This document shows positions 40,397 through 49,904 of a stretch of 64,000 nucleotides of DNA, in pieces. The stretch covers positions 9,238 to 73,237 of the forward strand of contig DAOTUU010000060.1 in the NCBI GenBank assembly GCA_034436555.1. Direction: 5' to 3'. This DNA comes from JAFMJV01 sp034436555. Lineage in GTDB: Bacteria; Chloroflexota; Limnocylindria; Limnocylindrales; CSP1-4. A program made the position numbers and the translations under genes. Position 1 is the stretch's first letter. Each line of letters begins with the position of its first letter. A model generated the notes under the pieces. It made no database searches and was not told where the DNA came from. It worked only from the letters and a program-made list of their open reading frames with translations.

Positions 40397-41799
40397 CGAC
40401 CCGGGATCCCGGCGGACCGAGGGTCGCGGTCGAGCCAGGCGGCACGAGCGGTGCGGTCCGTCCCGGCGGGACGAGAGGTGCCGCCGATCGCGACGGTCGC
40501 GGACCCGGCCGGGCCGAGGGCGGCCGTCCATGCCGCTGCGAGCGCCGGCTTCTCCAGCTCGAACCTGCGGGCCTGACGTTCGACGATGGCCTCCACCGCG
40601 GCGGCATCCAGGTCTCGCGTCTCCTCCACGAACGCCGCCACACGCGCGAAGTAGAGCGGCAGCAGCGCCGCCACGACCTGGGGGATCGGCACGTCCCCGG
40701 TGCCCGCCGCCAGGACCGCGCGATGGACCACGCGCACCCAGAGTCCGTCCGAGACGTCCGGGATCTCGCCGGCCTCCGCGTCCTCCACCAGCCGCTCCAC
40801 GGCGTGAAGGGCGTCCTCGTCCAGGATGGCCGCCCAGGTGGCACCCGCCGCGGCGCAGCCGTGGACGATCTCCGTGAGCAGGCGCGACACGTCGATCTCG
40901 ACTGCCGGTGGGTCTGCGAACCGCTCGAAGCCATAGACCGGGACCTCGTGGGAGGCGAGGATCGCGAGCCAGTGGTCGGCGTGATCGACGGCGAGGCGCA
41001 GGAGCGTCCCGGCGACCTCGCCGAACATCGGGCCCAGGTCGTCGCCGGGGTCCTTGGGGTCATGGATCTTGGCCCCCAGTCGGGTCTCGCAGACGGCGAA
41101 GCCACCGGCGATCGCGGACGTGGTCATCCACGCGTCCACCCCGAATCCCGACACGTCCGGTGTCCAGTCGTCCTGGGCGAGGAGATGCCGGACCAGGTCT
41201 CCGGACAGGCCGAAGTCACCCCCGATCGGCTGTCGGATGCGCAGGCCGTACAGTGACCGCGTGAGCGGGTAGGCGAGCAGGTTGGTGATCGTGCCGTCCC
41301 ACTTGAAGCGGGCGTAGCGCGGCGTGACGAAGTCGAAGCCGCCCTTGAGGATGGGGCCGGCCAGCAGCTCCATCCACTCCGGGCCGATGGAGCGCAGGTC
41401 CGAGTCCACCACGACCAGCGCCTCCACGGCGAGCGCGTCTGCCATCTGGAAGATCGCCCGCAGGGCCGCGCCCTTGCCACTGACGCCGTCCACCGCGGGA
41501 TAGGCGAGACTCACCCGGCCGAGTCGGTTGCGCGGCCTGGTGAGCAGGATGCGCTCGATGTAGTCGGGCGGCTCCGTGTCCACGACGACGCGTCCGGTGC
41601 CGTCGGTGGAGCCCGCGTCGGCGTTCACCACCACGGGACGCAGGTCCGGGAAGTACTGGACGAGGCCGGCCTGCGCGGCACGCACCACATGGCCGATCGT
41701 CGCGGCGTTCCGGGAGCTGGGGATGCCGACCATGATGTCCGCCGACCCAAGGCGCGCCACCGCATCCCGCAGCGCCGGGGGGAGGGACCGCTCTGCCAT
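40393..41799 (-). CDS. Glucosylglycerate synthase-like glycosyltransferase (GT2)
   Basis: 468 aa. GT-A fold: DIMVGIPSSRNAATIGHVVR, VVVNADAGSTDGTGRVVVDT, EALVVVDSDLRSIGPEWMEL (DxD), GDFGLSGDLVRHLL and SGFGVDAWMTTSAI. These match my memory of GgS-type (non-phosphorylating glucosylglycerate synthase) and related mannosylglycerate enzymes. First gene of a three-gene operon with gpgS and glycerate kinase. The start MAERSLPPALRD at 41799 is preferred because the upstream in-frame ATG falls within the TATGGT -10 box. Confidence 0.8.
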   Translation of the reverse strand: MAERSLPPALRDAVARLGSADIMVGIPSSRNAATIGHVVRAAQAGLVQYFPDLRPVVVNADAGSTDGTGRVVVDTEPPDYIERILLTRPRNRLGRVSLAYPAVDGVSGKGAALRAIFQMADALAVEALVVVDSDLRSIGPEWMELLAGPILKGGFDFVTPRYARFKWDGTITNLLAYPLTRSLYGLRIRQPIGGDFGLSGDLVRHLLAQDDWTPDVSGFGVDAWMTTSAIAGGFAVCETRLGAKIHDPKDPGDDLGPMFGEVAGTLLRLAVDHADHWLAILASHEVPVYGFERFADPPAVEIDVSRLLTEIVHGCAAAGATWAAILDEDALHAVERLVEDAEAGEIPDVSDGLWVRVVHRAVLAAGTGDVPIPQVVAALLPLYFARVAAFVEETRDLDAAAVEAIVERQARRFELEKPALAAAWTAALGPAGSATVAIGGTSRPAGTDRTARAAWLDRDPRSAGIPGR

Positions 41800-41806
41800 C
41801 GGTTCC

Positions 41807-41812
41807 ACCATA
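41807..41812 (-). promoter_or_regulatory. -10 box for leaderless glucosylglycerate operon
   Basis: TATGGT on the minus strand, 7 nt before the ATG at 41799. Confidence 0.5.
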
Positions 41813-41924
41813 CGCGATGGCGGGAGATGGCGTCCCGTGACCGGTTGGTGCACCCCGGGCTGCACGGCGACCCGCGGCCGCCCCGCGCGCATGCCCCGAG
41901 CCGGGTGGCCCCGTGCGGCCCGCC

Positions 41925-42035
41925 CCAGCCGCGGCCGCCCCAGCCGCGGCCGCCCCGCGCGCATGCCCCGAGCGGCATGCCCGGAGCCGGGTGCCCGCCC
42001 CGGGTGCCCGCCCCAGCCGCGGCCGCCCCGCACGG
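41925..42035. repeat. CCCCAGCCGCGGCCGC low-complexity repeat
   Basis: Three to four imperfect copies of GCCCCAGCCGCGGCCGC, mixed with CGGGTGCCCGCCCC units, in the gap between two minus-strand genes. Confidence 0.55.
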
Positions 42036-42069
42036 CCCCACCGCCCGCCTGACGCGGGCCGGATGCCAG

Positions 42070-43110
42070 TCAGTCCAGCGCGCGCTCCACGATCACCATC
42101 CGGCCCTCGTTCGCGTGGTACCCGAGACGCTCCCAGTCCGGCTCATGGCCGTCGAGCACCGGAGCCGGGTCGGGAAGCCGCAGGCGTGCCAGCGGGCCGG
42201 AAGCACCGCCCAGTCGGTCGAGCAGCATCACCGCCAGGCCGCCATCGCCGACCAGGAGGGAGCAGTGGAGCAATCCGTCTGCCAGGCTCCGGGTGCGGTT
42301 GAGGACCAGCATCGCCCAGCGACCGTCCGGCTCCGGGCCGACCGCCAGGACCTCTCCCGCGCGGATCCGGTCGGCCAGCTTGGCCTGTGTCAGCACCTCA
42401 TGGTCCCAGGAGGCGTGCTCGTACAGGCGGTGGCCGGCGCGGAAGGTGGGGTCGGCGTCCACGCGCCCGAACCACGACACGGCATCCGCGCTCACCGGGA
42501 GCAGGATCCCGTCGCGCTCCGCGCCCGCCAGCGCCTCCGTCACGGCAACGGGTCCGGACGACCCCGGACGATCGCCGTCGCCATCGTGGCCCCAGGGTCG
42601 CCCGCGCACCCGCCACACGCCGACCCGCTCCATGCCCAGACGCGCAGCCAGCCGCAGCGACCCCTCGTTCTCCTGACCCGTGATCCAGCGCACGACCGTG
42701 GCGCCCCGCTCCCTGGCCGCAGCGAGCACCGCGACCTGGAGATCGGTCGCGACGTCCATGCCGCGCACCCCGGGGTCGACCCTGATGCCCTCGATCCAGC
42801 CCTCGGTGGGGCTGAGCATCGCGAGATGGGTGATCGCGATGACCCGCCCCGGCGCGAGCGGGGCACCGTCGCGCCCGGCGGGCGGCGTGCCGTCGGGAGC
42901 CGGCTGTGCCGTCGCGACCAGGAGCGTCCCGACCGTGTCGGCGACCCAGGCGTCCCAGACGCCCGCGATGTAGTCCCAGCCGCCCCAGGTCGCCCTGGCG
43001 AACGCGAACACCGCTTCACGGTCGTCGGCACGGGCGGTGCGGATGCCCAGCGGCCAGTTCCGCACCAGGCGGACCGGGGCGGACGTGGCATGGGGGACGA
43101 TCGTGCTCAT
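42070..43110 (-). CDS. GNAT-family acetyltransferase
   Basis: 346 aa. N-terminal GNAT domain: GIRTARADDREAVFAFARAT, VIAITHLAMLSPTEGWIEGI, RVDPGVRGMDVATDLQVAVL (acetyl-CoA-binding R/Q-x-x-G region, modified), ENEGSLRLAARLGMERVGVW. The C-terminal half is a second, weaker GNAT-like domain. Start at 43110 has GAGGG 5 nt upstream; another ATG is at 43128. Substrate unknown. Confidence 0.75.
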   Translation of the reverse strand: MSTIVPHATSAPVRLVRNWPLGIRTARADDREAVFAFARATWGGWDYIAGVWDAWVADTVGTLLVATAQPAPDGTPPAGRDGAPLAPGRVIAITHLAMLSPTEGWIEGIRVDPGVRGMDVATDLQVAVLAAARERGATVVRWITGQENEGSLRLAARLGMERVGVWRVRGRPWGHDGDGDRPGSSGPVAVTEALAGAERDGILLPVSADAVSWFGRVDADPTFRAGHRLYEHASWDHEVLTQAKLADRIRAGEVLAVGPEPDGRWAMLVLNRTRSLADGLLHCSLLVGDGGLAVMLLDRLGGASGPLARLRLPDPAPVLDGHEPDWERLGYHANEGRMVIVERALD

Positions 43111-43207
43111 GGATCCCTCTCGTGTCATCGGGGACGGCGCCGGGCCTTCCGCAGCGTCAGCGCCGCGCCTTCGATCCCGCGCCTTCCGCCAACCGCCTTC
43201 CGCGCCG

Positions 43208-43888
43208 TCAGCGCCGCGCCGCGACGCGCGTGACCGTGCGCCACTCCAACGTCCGGCCGCCGATGATGTAGCGCGAGTTCGCGGCCTTCAGCATCCCGCC
43301 CCGAAGTCCGGCACCCTGCCACGTGGCCACCCACGCGTCCACCGGGGGGCGCGCGTGCACCGACACGCGGATGCGCTCCGACTGGAGCACGACGCTCTCC
43401 AGCAGCCGCTTTCGCTCCAGGAGCGGCAGATCGATGAGCGTCTGCCCGTCGAGGCGCAGCAGGTCCAGCGCGACGATGCCCTCCAGCTGGTCCGCATGCG
43501 GGTCGCGTCGCACCACGGCGACCCCGGGGTCATGCCGCCAGACCATGTTCGCGATCGACGTCTTCGGCTCCGTGATGGCTGCCGCGCCCACGCCGCCCCG
43601 CGTCGCCTCCGGCGTGACCACGGCGTCGATGACGGCATCCTCCGCGTCCACGGCGTCCGCCATCAGCGGCACGAGCTCCGCGAGGCTCTCCGAGAGATCC
43701 ACCCCGAACTGGTCGATGAGCCGGATGCGCGGCGCTCCCGGCGCGACGTGCACCAGCACCCGGGCACCGGACCACAGCGGCTCCACCAGCGGGTCCGTGA
43801 TCTCCGGCGGGCGCTTCGTGATGGCGGGGCCCATGGGCCGCCACGCGAGCGGGTCGACGGGCGGTGCGGCGGGGGTGCGGGCGGCCAT
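43208..43888 (-). CDS. ATP-dependent DNA ligase-like protein lacking the catalytic lysine
   Basis: 226 aa. The layout follows the LigD/LigB nucleotidyltransferase fold: EPLWSGARVL (36-45) stands where ligases have EPKxDGxR, so the adenylated Lys is Leu38; IDAVVT (87-92) replaces LDGEIV; ALDLLRLDGQTLIDLPLLER corresponds to the FDLL..DG motif; GLRGGMLKAANSRYIIGG to EGvVxKxxxSxYxxG with E to R but K kept; then RTLEWRTV in place of xWxKxK. Thus a non-catalytic relative. Start at 43888 (MAARTPAAPP), because the upstream ATG 43897 overlaps a TAGGAT -10 box. Confidence 0.7.
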   Translation of the reverse strand: MAARTPAAPPVDPLAWRPMGPAITKRPPEITDPLVEPLWSGARVLVHVAPGAPRIRLIDQFGVDLSESLAELVPLMADAVDAEDAVIDAVVTPEATRGGVGAAAITEPKTSIANMVWRHDPGVAVVRRDPHADQLEGIVALDLLRLDGQTLIDLPLLERKRLLESVVLQSERIRVSVHARPPVDAWVATWQGAGLRGGMLKAANSRYIIGGRTLEWRTVTRVAARR

Positions 43889-43895
43889 CGACGCC

Positions 43896-43901
43896 ATCCT
43901 A
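43896..43901 (-). promoter_or_regulatory. -10 box for leaderless ligase-like gene
   Basis: TAGGAT on the minus strand, 7 nt before the ATG at 43888. Confidence 0.45.
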
Positions 43902-43918
43902 CCCGGACCGGCGCCCGG

Positions 43919-44887
<969 letters not shown>

Positions 44888-44940
44888 GCTCATCCCCGTT
44901 CAGTGTGGAGGGCCGTCAGGGACAGACACTACCAACCAAG

Positions 44941-45015
44941 ACCGACCGACGTGGCCGTGCGCCGGCGGGCCCCCGACCGACGTGGCCGTGCGCCGGCCAA
45001 CCCCCGACCGACCTC
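44941..45015. repeat. Short direct repeat CCGACCGACGTGGCCGTGCG
   Basis: Two near-identical copies of GACCGACGTGGCCGTGCGCC about 31 bp apart, followed by a partial third, upstream of galE. Confidence 0.5.
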
Positions 45016-45065
45016 TGACCGATCCGCGGCCGGCGTGCGCGGGCCGGGCCGGCCGATGCGCCTCC

Positions 45066-45446
45066 TCAGCGGCCCCGCAGCCGGGCGAGCAGCGATCGCC
45101 GCGGTCCCGGAATCGCCTGTGGTGCAGCGGACGCCGAGCCGTCCGCGCCCGGCTCCTCGCCCCGGGTCCGCAGGATCTCCGCGAGGCGAGCCTCCATGCG
45201 GCGCGCCATGTCGTGATCGGGGTCGACCCGATGCGCGCGCGCCGCCAGTCGATAGGCCTCGTGGTCGTCGTGGCCCGCCAGGGCACAGCGCGCCATGCCC
45301 AGGAGCGCGTCGACGTTGCGGGGGTCCGTCTCGGCGACCGCCCGGAAGATGGCATCCGCCCGGTCCTCGAGGCCGACGGTCAGCAGCCGCTCCGCGTGCA
45401 GCAGCCGCTCCGTCGCGTCCTGCTGGGTCGCTTCCCGCTCCGTCAC
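45066..45446 (-). CDS. Small TPR-like protein
   Basis: 126 aa. Two to three TPR-type helical pairs: ERLLHAERLLTVGLEDRADA, FRAVAETDPRNVDALLGMAR, AYRLAARAHRVDPDHDMARR. The last ~35 residues are Ala/Pro/Arg-rich. GTG start, no clear SD. Likely protein-protein interaction; partner unknown. It is 59 bp downstream of cca on the same strand. Confidence 0.7.
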   Translation of the reverse strand: MTEREATQQDATERLLHAERLLTVGLEDRADAIFRAVAETDPRNVDALLGMARCALAGHDDHEAYRLAARAHRVDPDHDMARRMEARLAEILRTRGEEPGADGSASAAPQAIPGPRRSLLARLRGR

Positions 45447-45505
45447 AGCCGCTCTGTCATCTCCCGCTGGGTCATGTCCAGAGGGTACCCCGCGCGCTCA
45501 CCGCA

Positions 45506-46891
45506 TCAGCGAGAGCCGGGCTCCGCCCAGGACCGCGCGTCGACCAGGAGCTGGTGCCGGGTGTTCCGGCGCGGGTCGGACACGACCGAATCGAGCAGCC
45601 GCTCCAGCAGCCGGCCGAGCCATGGGCCGCCCGGCCGTCCCAGCTCGGCCATCAGGTCGGTGCCGTCAACGGCGAGGTCCGCCACCGCCAGCGGCACCCT
45701 TGCGGCACGCTGTGCCGCGATGCGCCCCCGGAGCTCGTCCACACCGCCGTCGTCCGGCGCGAAGCCGCTGCCCACGTTGTCCGCCCGCCGCAGCCGCAGC
45801 ACGTCGTCCACGATGTCCGTACCCACGCGACGCATGAACCGGCGCACCGCGGCATCGGTCCAGGTCGCCCGATACACGAACATGTGCCCCCGGATGGTCC
45901 GACCGATGGTGCGGGCCTCGCCCCGCGGGTACGCGACGCGCTCCAGCAGCGCCTCCGCGAACACCGCGCCGACCGACTCATGGCCGTGGAAGTGGCCCCG
46001 ATCCATGGTGGCCGGCTTGCCCGTGTCATGGAGCAGCGCGCACAGGAGCATCCGCTCGTCGCCCGGGTCGAGGATCGCCGCGGCGTCGAGCGTGGCCAGG
46101 GTGTGGTCGAAGCAGTCCTGGCCCGGCAGCTTGGCCTGGGGGACGCCGACCTGATCGGCCAGCTCGGGGAACACCGGGCGCAGGAGGCCGGTCCGCTCCA
46201 TGATCCGAAACGCCATGGACGGGACCGTCGCCTCCACCATCCGGCGCAGCTCGATGCCCACCCGCTCGCCGCTCACCCAGCGCACGTCGTCCGCGTGGCG
46301 GCGCATCGCCGCCAGCGTCGCGGGCTCGATCTGGAGACCCACCGCCGATGCGATGCGCGCCGCGCGCAGCAGCCGCAGGGCATCCTCGTCGAACCGCGCG
46401 GCCGGGTCGCCCACCGCGCGCAGCAGCCGCCGGTCCAGGTCCCCGCGTCCGTCCGCCGGATCCACGAATCCCGCGAGGTGAGGTTCGCTGGTTGGCGTGC
46501 CGCTCGTACCCCGCCCCGCCGCGCCCCGACCCCAGGCGATCGCATTGACGGTGAAGTCGCGCCGCAGCAGGTCCTCCTCGACGGAGTCCGTGAAGGTCAC
46601 GCTCGCCGGACGGCGGTGGTCGGGATAGCGGTGATCCCGTCGGAACGTGGTGATCTCCACGCCGCGGGCCAGCACGGTCCCGAACCGGTTCTCGTACTGA
46701 CCCTCGGGGAAGAGGCCCAGGATGGTCTCGGGACGGGCGTCGGTGGCGACGTCCCAGTCGTGCGTCTCGCGGTCAAGCAGCGCATCGCGGACGGCGCCAC
46801 CCACGAGGTATCCCGCGTGGCCCGCGGCCCAGAGTCGCTCCAGGACCAGCCGGGCCTCGTCGTCCACGGGGAAGGGTGACTCGTCCGTCAT
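45506..46891 (-). CDS. cca: CCA tRNA nucleotidyltransferase with HD domain
   Basis: 461 aa. Head domain GYLVGGAVRDALLDRETHDW (GG-x-VRD and DWDVATD metal Asp pair), RFGTVLARGVEITTFRRD, RRDFTVNAIAWG, DRRLLRAVGDPAARFDEDAL and LRLLRAARIAS (ATP/CTP selection region). An HD phosphohydrolase follows: LLHDTGKP and HFHGHESVG. Adds or repairs the 3' CCA of tRNAs. Length and motifs are complete. Next to an HNH gene on the same strand. Confidence 0.93.
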   Translation of the reverse strand: MTDESPFPVDDEARLVLERLWAAGHAGYLVGGAVRDALLDRETHDWDVATDARPETILGLFPEGQYENRFGTVLARGVEITTFRRDHRYPDHRRPASVTFTDSVEEDLLRRDFTVNAIAWGRGAAGRGTSGTPTSEPHLAGFVDPADGRGDLDRRLLRAVGDPAARFDEDALRLLRAARIASAVGLQIEPATLAAMRRHADDVRWVSGERVGIELRRMVEATVPSMAFRIMERTGLLRPVFPELADQVGVPQAKLPGQDCFDHTLATLDAAAILDPGDERMLLCALLHDTGKPATMDRGHFHGHESVGAVFAEALLERVAYPRGEARTIGRTIRGHMFVYRATWTDAAVRRFMRRVGTDIVDDVLRLRRADNVGSGFAPDDGGVDELRGRIAAQRAARVPLAVADLAVDGTDLMAELGRPGGPWLGRLLERLLDSVVSDPRRNTRHQLLVDARSWAEPGSR

Positions 46892-46917
46892 GGGCGGACG
46901 ACCGGGCGCACCCGCAC

Positions 46918-47430
46918 TCAGGCCGGCAGGAACAGGTAGTCCCGCCAGGCGATGTTGCGCGGGTCTGCGAGGTAGGGCGAGAACTGGGTGTACACGTCGC
47001 AGCGCGGCTCGCAGGGAGCGCGCAGCGGGCGCATCCGCGCCTCGTCGGGCATCTTGCCGCCCTTGCGGTGGTTGCACGGCTTGCACGCCGCCACGAGGTT
47101 GTCCCAGGTGTGGCTGCCGCCGCGGTGCCGCGGCACGACATGGTCCAGCGTGAGGTCGCCGGTGGCCCTGCCGCAGTACTGGCAGACGTGGCCGTCTCGG
47201 GCGAACACCTCGCGGCGCGACAGGCGAACGCGCGGTCGAGGCCGGCGGATGTGGTACTGGAGGCGGATCACGCTGGGTGCCCGGAAGATCCGCTGGGGCG
47301 TCACGATGTCCGCGTGGTCGTACTCGATCACCTCAGCCTTCGCTCCGAAGACGAGGCGGAACGCCCTCCGCACATCGCAGACGTTGAGGGGTTCGTAATC
47401 CGCATTCAGCAGCAGTACGACGCTCTCCAC
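46918..47430 (-). CDS. HNH endonuclease
   Basis: 170 aa. VESVVLLLNADYEPLNVCDV at the N-terminus, then CQYCGRATGDLTLDHVVPRH and RGGSHTWDNLVAACKPCNHR: an HNH domain with two CxxC zinc knuckles. A common chromosomal family (near cca or housekeeping genes), role in DNA processing unclear. GTG at 47430 has an AAGGGAG SD 5 nt upstream and begins exactly at the conserved strand; ATG 47448 is the alternative. A TAGGAT -10 box is at 47478-47473. Confidence 0.85.
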   Translation of the reverse strand: MESVVLLLNADYEPLNVCDVRRAFRLVFGAKAEVIEYDHADIVTPQRIFRAPSVIRLQYHIRRPRPRVRLSRREVFARDGHVCQYCGRATGDLTLDHVVPRHRGGSHTWDNLVAACKPCNHRKGGKMPDEARMRPLRAPCEPRCDVYTQFSPYLADPRNIAWRDYLFLPA

Positions 47431-47472
47431 GATCTCCCTTGAGCGCATCGGGACTCGACACGCATCGGGCAC

Positions 47473-47755
47473 ATCCTAGCAAAGGCGACGCCGCCGCTCG
47501 GAGGGTGGGGCAGGTGGCCGCGAGGTCGGGCCATCCGCCATCCGTTCGGCCAATCCCCGGACCATCGTCCCATGCCCGCGCCTCATGCCCGGAGTCCACC
47601 CCACCCGCCCGGACGCACCCGCACCGCGAGATCGCTGGGACTTCTCGGTGACTGGTCGCTGACCCGGTCGGGCCGGTAGGTTCCGGATGCGCCGCGGGTC
47701 GAGCCAACAGCGACGAGCCATCATCCACCACCGCACCACCGCGAGGCCAACGACG
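47473..47755. other. Divergent intergenic region
   Basis: Contains the TAGGAT -10 box of the HNH gene (47473-47478, minus strand) and, around 47646-47665, GGTGACTGGTCGCTGACC. The latter resembles one inverted end of the MITE-like repeats. Nothing else found. Confidence 0.35.
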
Positions 47756-48091
47756 ATGAACTGGAGGTTCTGCCCTCACTGCGAGACCCAGCTCGATGAG
47801 GCCACGGGCATCTGCCCCGCCTGTCGCTGGGACCCGCTCGCCGAGCCGCCGCCCCCGCCGCCCGCGCCGGTGGTGTCGCTGGTGGAGCGCTATCGGGGCA
47901 CGGAGCACGACGGCAGCCGCCCGCAGCCTGGTGCGGTCGTCCAGGCGCACCGCACCGGCCCCGCGCCCAGGGCGAAGCTCGCCCTGATCGTGGGCGCGCT
48001 CGTGCTCGTGGGCATCTATGGCGGGATCGTGGCGGTCTCCCAGTTCAAGGCGGCGGAGCACCGGGCCTCCGTGACGATGCCCGCGCCCTGA
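47756..48091 (+). CDS. Zinc-ribbon membrane-anchored small protein
   Basis: 111 aa. N-terminal zinc ribbon CPHCETQLDEATGICPACRW (CxxC...CxxC), a Pro-rich linker, and one membrane segment (AKLALIVGALVLVGIYGGIV) near the C-terminus. Zinc-ribbon plus single helix proteins are common and uncharacterised. Promoter possibly TAGGTT upstream; no SD seen. Confidence 0.7.
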   Translation: MNWRFCPHCETQLDEATGICPACRWDPLAEPPPPPPAPVVSLVERYRGTEHDGSRPQPGAVVQAHRTGPAPRAKLALIVGALVLVGIYGGIVAVSQFKAAEHRASVTMPAP

Positions 48092-48114
48092 CACGGAACG
48101 CGTCCGGGCACGCC

Positions 48115-48131
48115 CGGTCGGCAGGACCGGG
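48115..48131. terminator. Hairpin after the zinc-ribbon gene
   Basis: CCGGTC, five-base loop, GACCGG about 25 bp after the stop. Short stem, no T-tract. Confidence 0.3.
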
Positions 48132-48279
48132 TGCCGGTCGGAGCCACCCGGATACGCTCGGCAGGACCCGATGGGATGGGCCACCATGGGCGGTGAGGCT
48201 GGCGTCGGGGGGCGCCGGCCTCGTCTCGTAGACGATCGACCAGCCCGCGCCCGGTCGGTAGCCGCGCCCGGTAGGTAGA

Positions 48280-48330
48280 AGTCGCGCCCGCAGGAGCCGC
48301 GCCCGCAGGAGCCGCGCCCGGATGGTCGGC
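48280..48330. repeat. 15-bp tandem repeat upstream of the DUF4397 gene
   Basis: About three copies of GAGCCGCGCCCGCAG between 48284 and 48330, ~40 bp upstream of the start codon. Confidence 0.5.
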
Positions 48331-48357
48331 GCGGTGCACGGGATCGCCGGGGCCGGG

Positions 48358-48363
48358 TATCGT
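48358..48363 (+). promoter_or_regulatory. -10 box for leaderless DUF4397 gene
   Basis: TATCGT ends 6 nt before the ATG at 48370; no Shine-Dalgarno possible. Confidence 0.5.
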
Positions 48364-48369
48364 CCGGAC

Positions 48370-49794
48370 ATGGCGAGTCTTGTCCCTGTCCATCGATCGT
48401 CAGCGCGCGTCCGCACCCCCGTCGGTGTCGGTCACTCGAGCCGCGGATGGCGGTCGCCGACCTGGCCCCGCATCGGGCGCCGACCGAGCATCGCGGGCGT
48501 CCTGTGCCTCGTCGTCGCCGCGGCCCTGATCCTGACCGCGTGGGCCGGCCCCGTCACGCGGGCCCAGTCCCCCGACGAGGCCCGGGTGCGCGTCCTGCAC
48601 GCGTCTCCGGACGCACCGCCCGTGGACGTGTACCTGGACGACGCGCTCGTCCTCGAGAGCCTGGCGCCGGAGACGGTCTCCGGGTGGCTCGGCGTGGCGC
48701 CCGGCCAGCACCGACTGCTGCTCTTCGCCTCGGGGGCAGACCCGACGGTGTCGGGCGCCCTCGTGGACGCGACGCTGGCCATGGACGCCGGGACGGCCCG
48801 GACGCTGGCGATGACGAATGTCCTGGCGTCGCTCGAGGTGCAGCTGATCCCCGATGCGCCCGAGCCCCAGGCAGGGGTGGCCCGACTGCGGGTGGTGAAC
48901 CTCGATGCCGACGCGGGCCCGGTCGACGTCGCCGTGGCAGGCGCTGGCGAGCCGATCGTGACCGGGCTCGCCGACGGGTCGGCATCACCGATCGTCACGC
49001 TGGCGCCGGGCGTGGTGGACCTCCAGATCCGACCGGCGGGTGCGGGCGGTGCGTGGACCGAGGCGGTGTCCGGCGGCCTGCCGCTCGTCGAGGGGACCGC
49101 GACCAGCCTGTTCCTGGTGGACCTGCCCGCGGACGGCGACGCGCGCACCGTGGTGGCGAGCGACGGCGCCTCGGGGAGCGGGACGGCGGCCCGACTGCGC
49201 GTGCTGCATGGGGCCCCGGCAGCCCGACCGGTCGACGTGCTCGTGGACGGCGCGACGGTTGCGACGGACGTCACCTTCGGCAGCATCACCGACCCGCTCG
49301 TCCTCGCGCCCGGGGAGCACCGGGTGCAGGTCGTCCTGGATTCGACCGGCGCGCCCGGCATGCCCGACGCCACGGTGCTGGTGGATGTCGTCCTGTCGCT
49401 GGGCGCGGATGACGCGTCCACCCTCGTGGTGATCCCGGCCGCGGACGGGTTCGCCGCGCAGTCCATCCTCGACGATCCCACGCCGCGGGCGGATGCCGCG
49501 CAGCTCCGGGTGGTCAATCTCGCACCGGACCTGCCGACCGTCGATGTGGTCCGGGACCGGACGCGCCGGGCGCTGATCGAGCGACTCGCCTACCCGGTCG
49601 CGAGCGAGTACCGGGACGTCCGGCCGGGGCGCCTGGACCTGGAGCTGCGCGCGGCCGACAAGTCGGGCCGGGTGGTGCTGGATGTGGCGCCGCTGACGCT
49701 GGCGCCGGGCACGAGCACCTCGCTGTTCGTGGTCGGGTCGCTGGCGGATGGGGCGCTGCGGGCGGTCGTGGTGACCGACATCGCGGCGCCCTGA
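48370..49794 (+). CDS. Secreted DUF4397 repeat protein
   Basis: 474 aa. A ~35-residue basic extension precedes the signal helix (AGVLCLVVAAALILTAWAG). Four repeats each begin with a strand of the form (V/L)RVxx..P..PVDVxxD: RVLHASPDAPPVDVYLDD, LRVVNLDADAGPVDVAVAG, LRVLHGAPAARPVDVLVDG, LRVVNLAPDLPTVDVVRDR. This is the DUF4397 beta-sandwich pattern found in exported or cell-wall proteins. Function unknown. Confidence 0.88.
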   Translation: MASLVPVHRSSARVRTPVGVGHSSRGWRSPTWPRIGRRPSIAGVLCLVVAAALILTAWAGPVTRAQSPDEARVRVLHASPDAPPVDVYLDDALVLESLAPETVSGWLGVAPGQHRLLLFASGADPTVSGALVDATLAMDAGTARTLAMTNVLASLEVQLIPDAPEPQAGVARLRVVNLDADAGPVDVAVAGAGEPIVTGLADGSASPIVTLAPGVVDLQIRPAGAGGAWTEAVSGGLPLVEGTATSLFLVDLPADGDARTVVASDGASGSGTAARLRVLHGAPAARPVDVLVDGATVATDVTFGSITDPLVLAPGEHRVQVVLDSTGAPGMPDATVLVDVVLSLGADDASTLVVIPAADGFAAQSILDDPTPRADAAQLRVVNLAPDLPTVDVVRDRTRRALIERLAYPVASEYRDVRPGRLDLELRAADKSGRVVLDVAPLTLAPGTSTSLFVVGSLADGALRAVVVTDIAAP

Positions 49795-49840
49795 CCGCGG
49801 CGCCCTGATCGCCCCGTCCGGTCACGGCCCTGCCATGGCC

Positions 49841-49870
49841 CGGCTGCCGCGACCCCGATCGCGGCAGCCG
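49841..49870. terminator. Strong bidirectional terminator hairpin
   Basis: CGGCTGCCGCGA, six-base loop, TCGCGGCAGCCG: perfect 12-bp stem between the convergent 48370-49794 and 49905-52934 genes. Confidence 0.6.
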
Positions 49871-49904
49871 TCAGGCGGACCGGACCGTCAGGCGGCCCGG
49901 GCCG

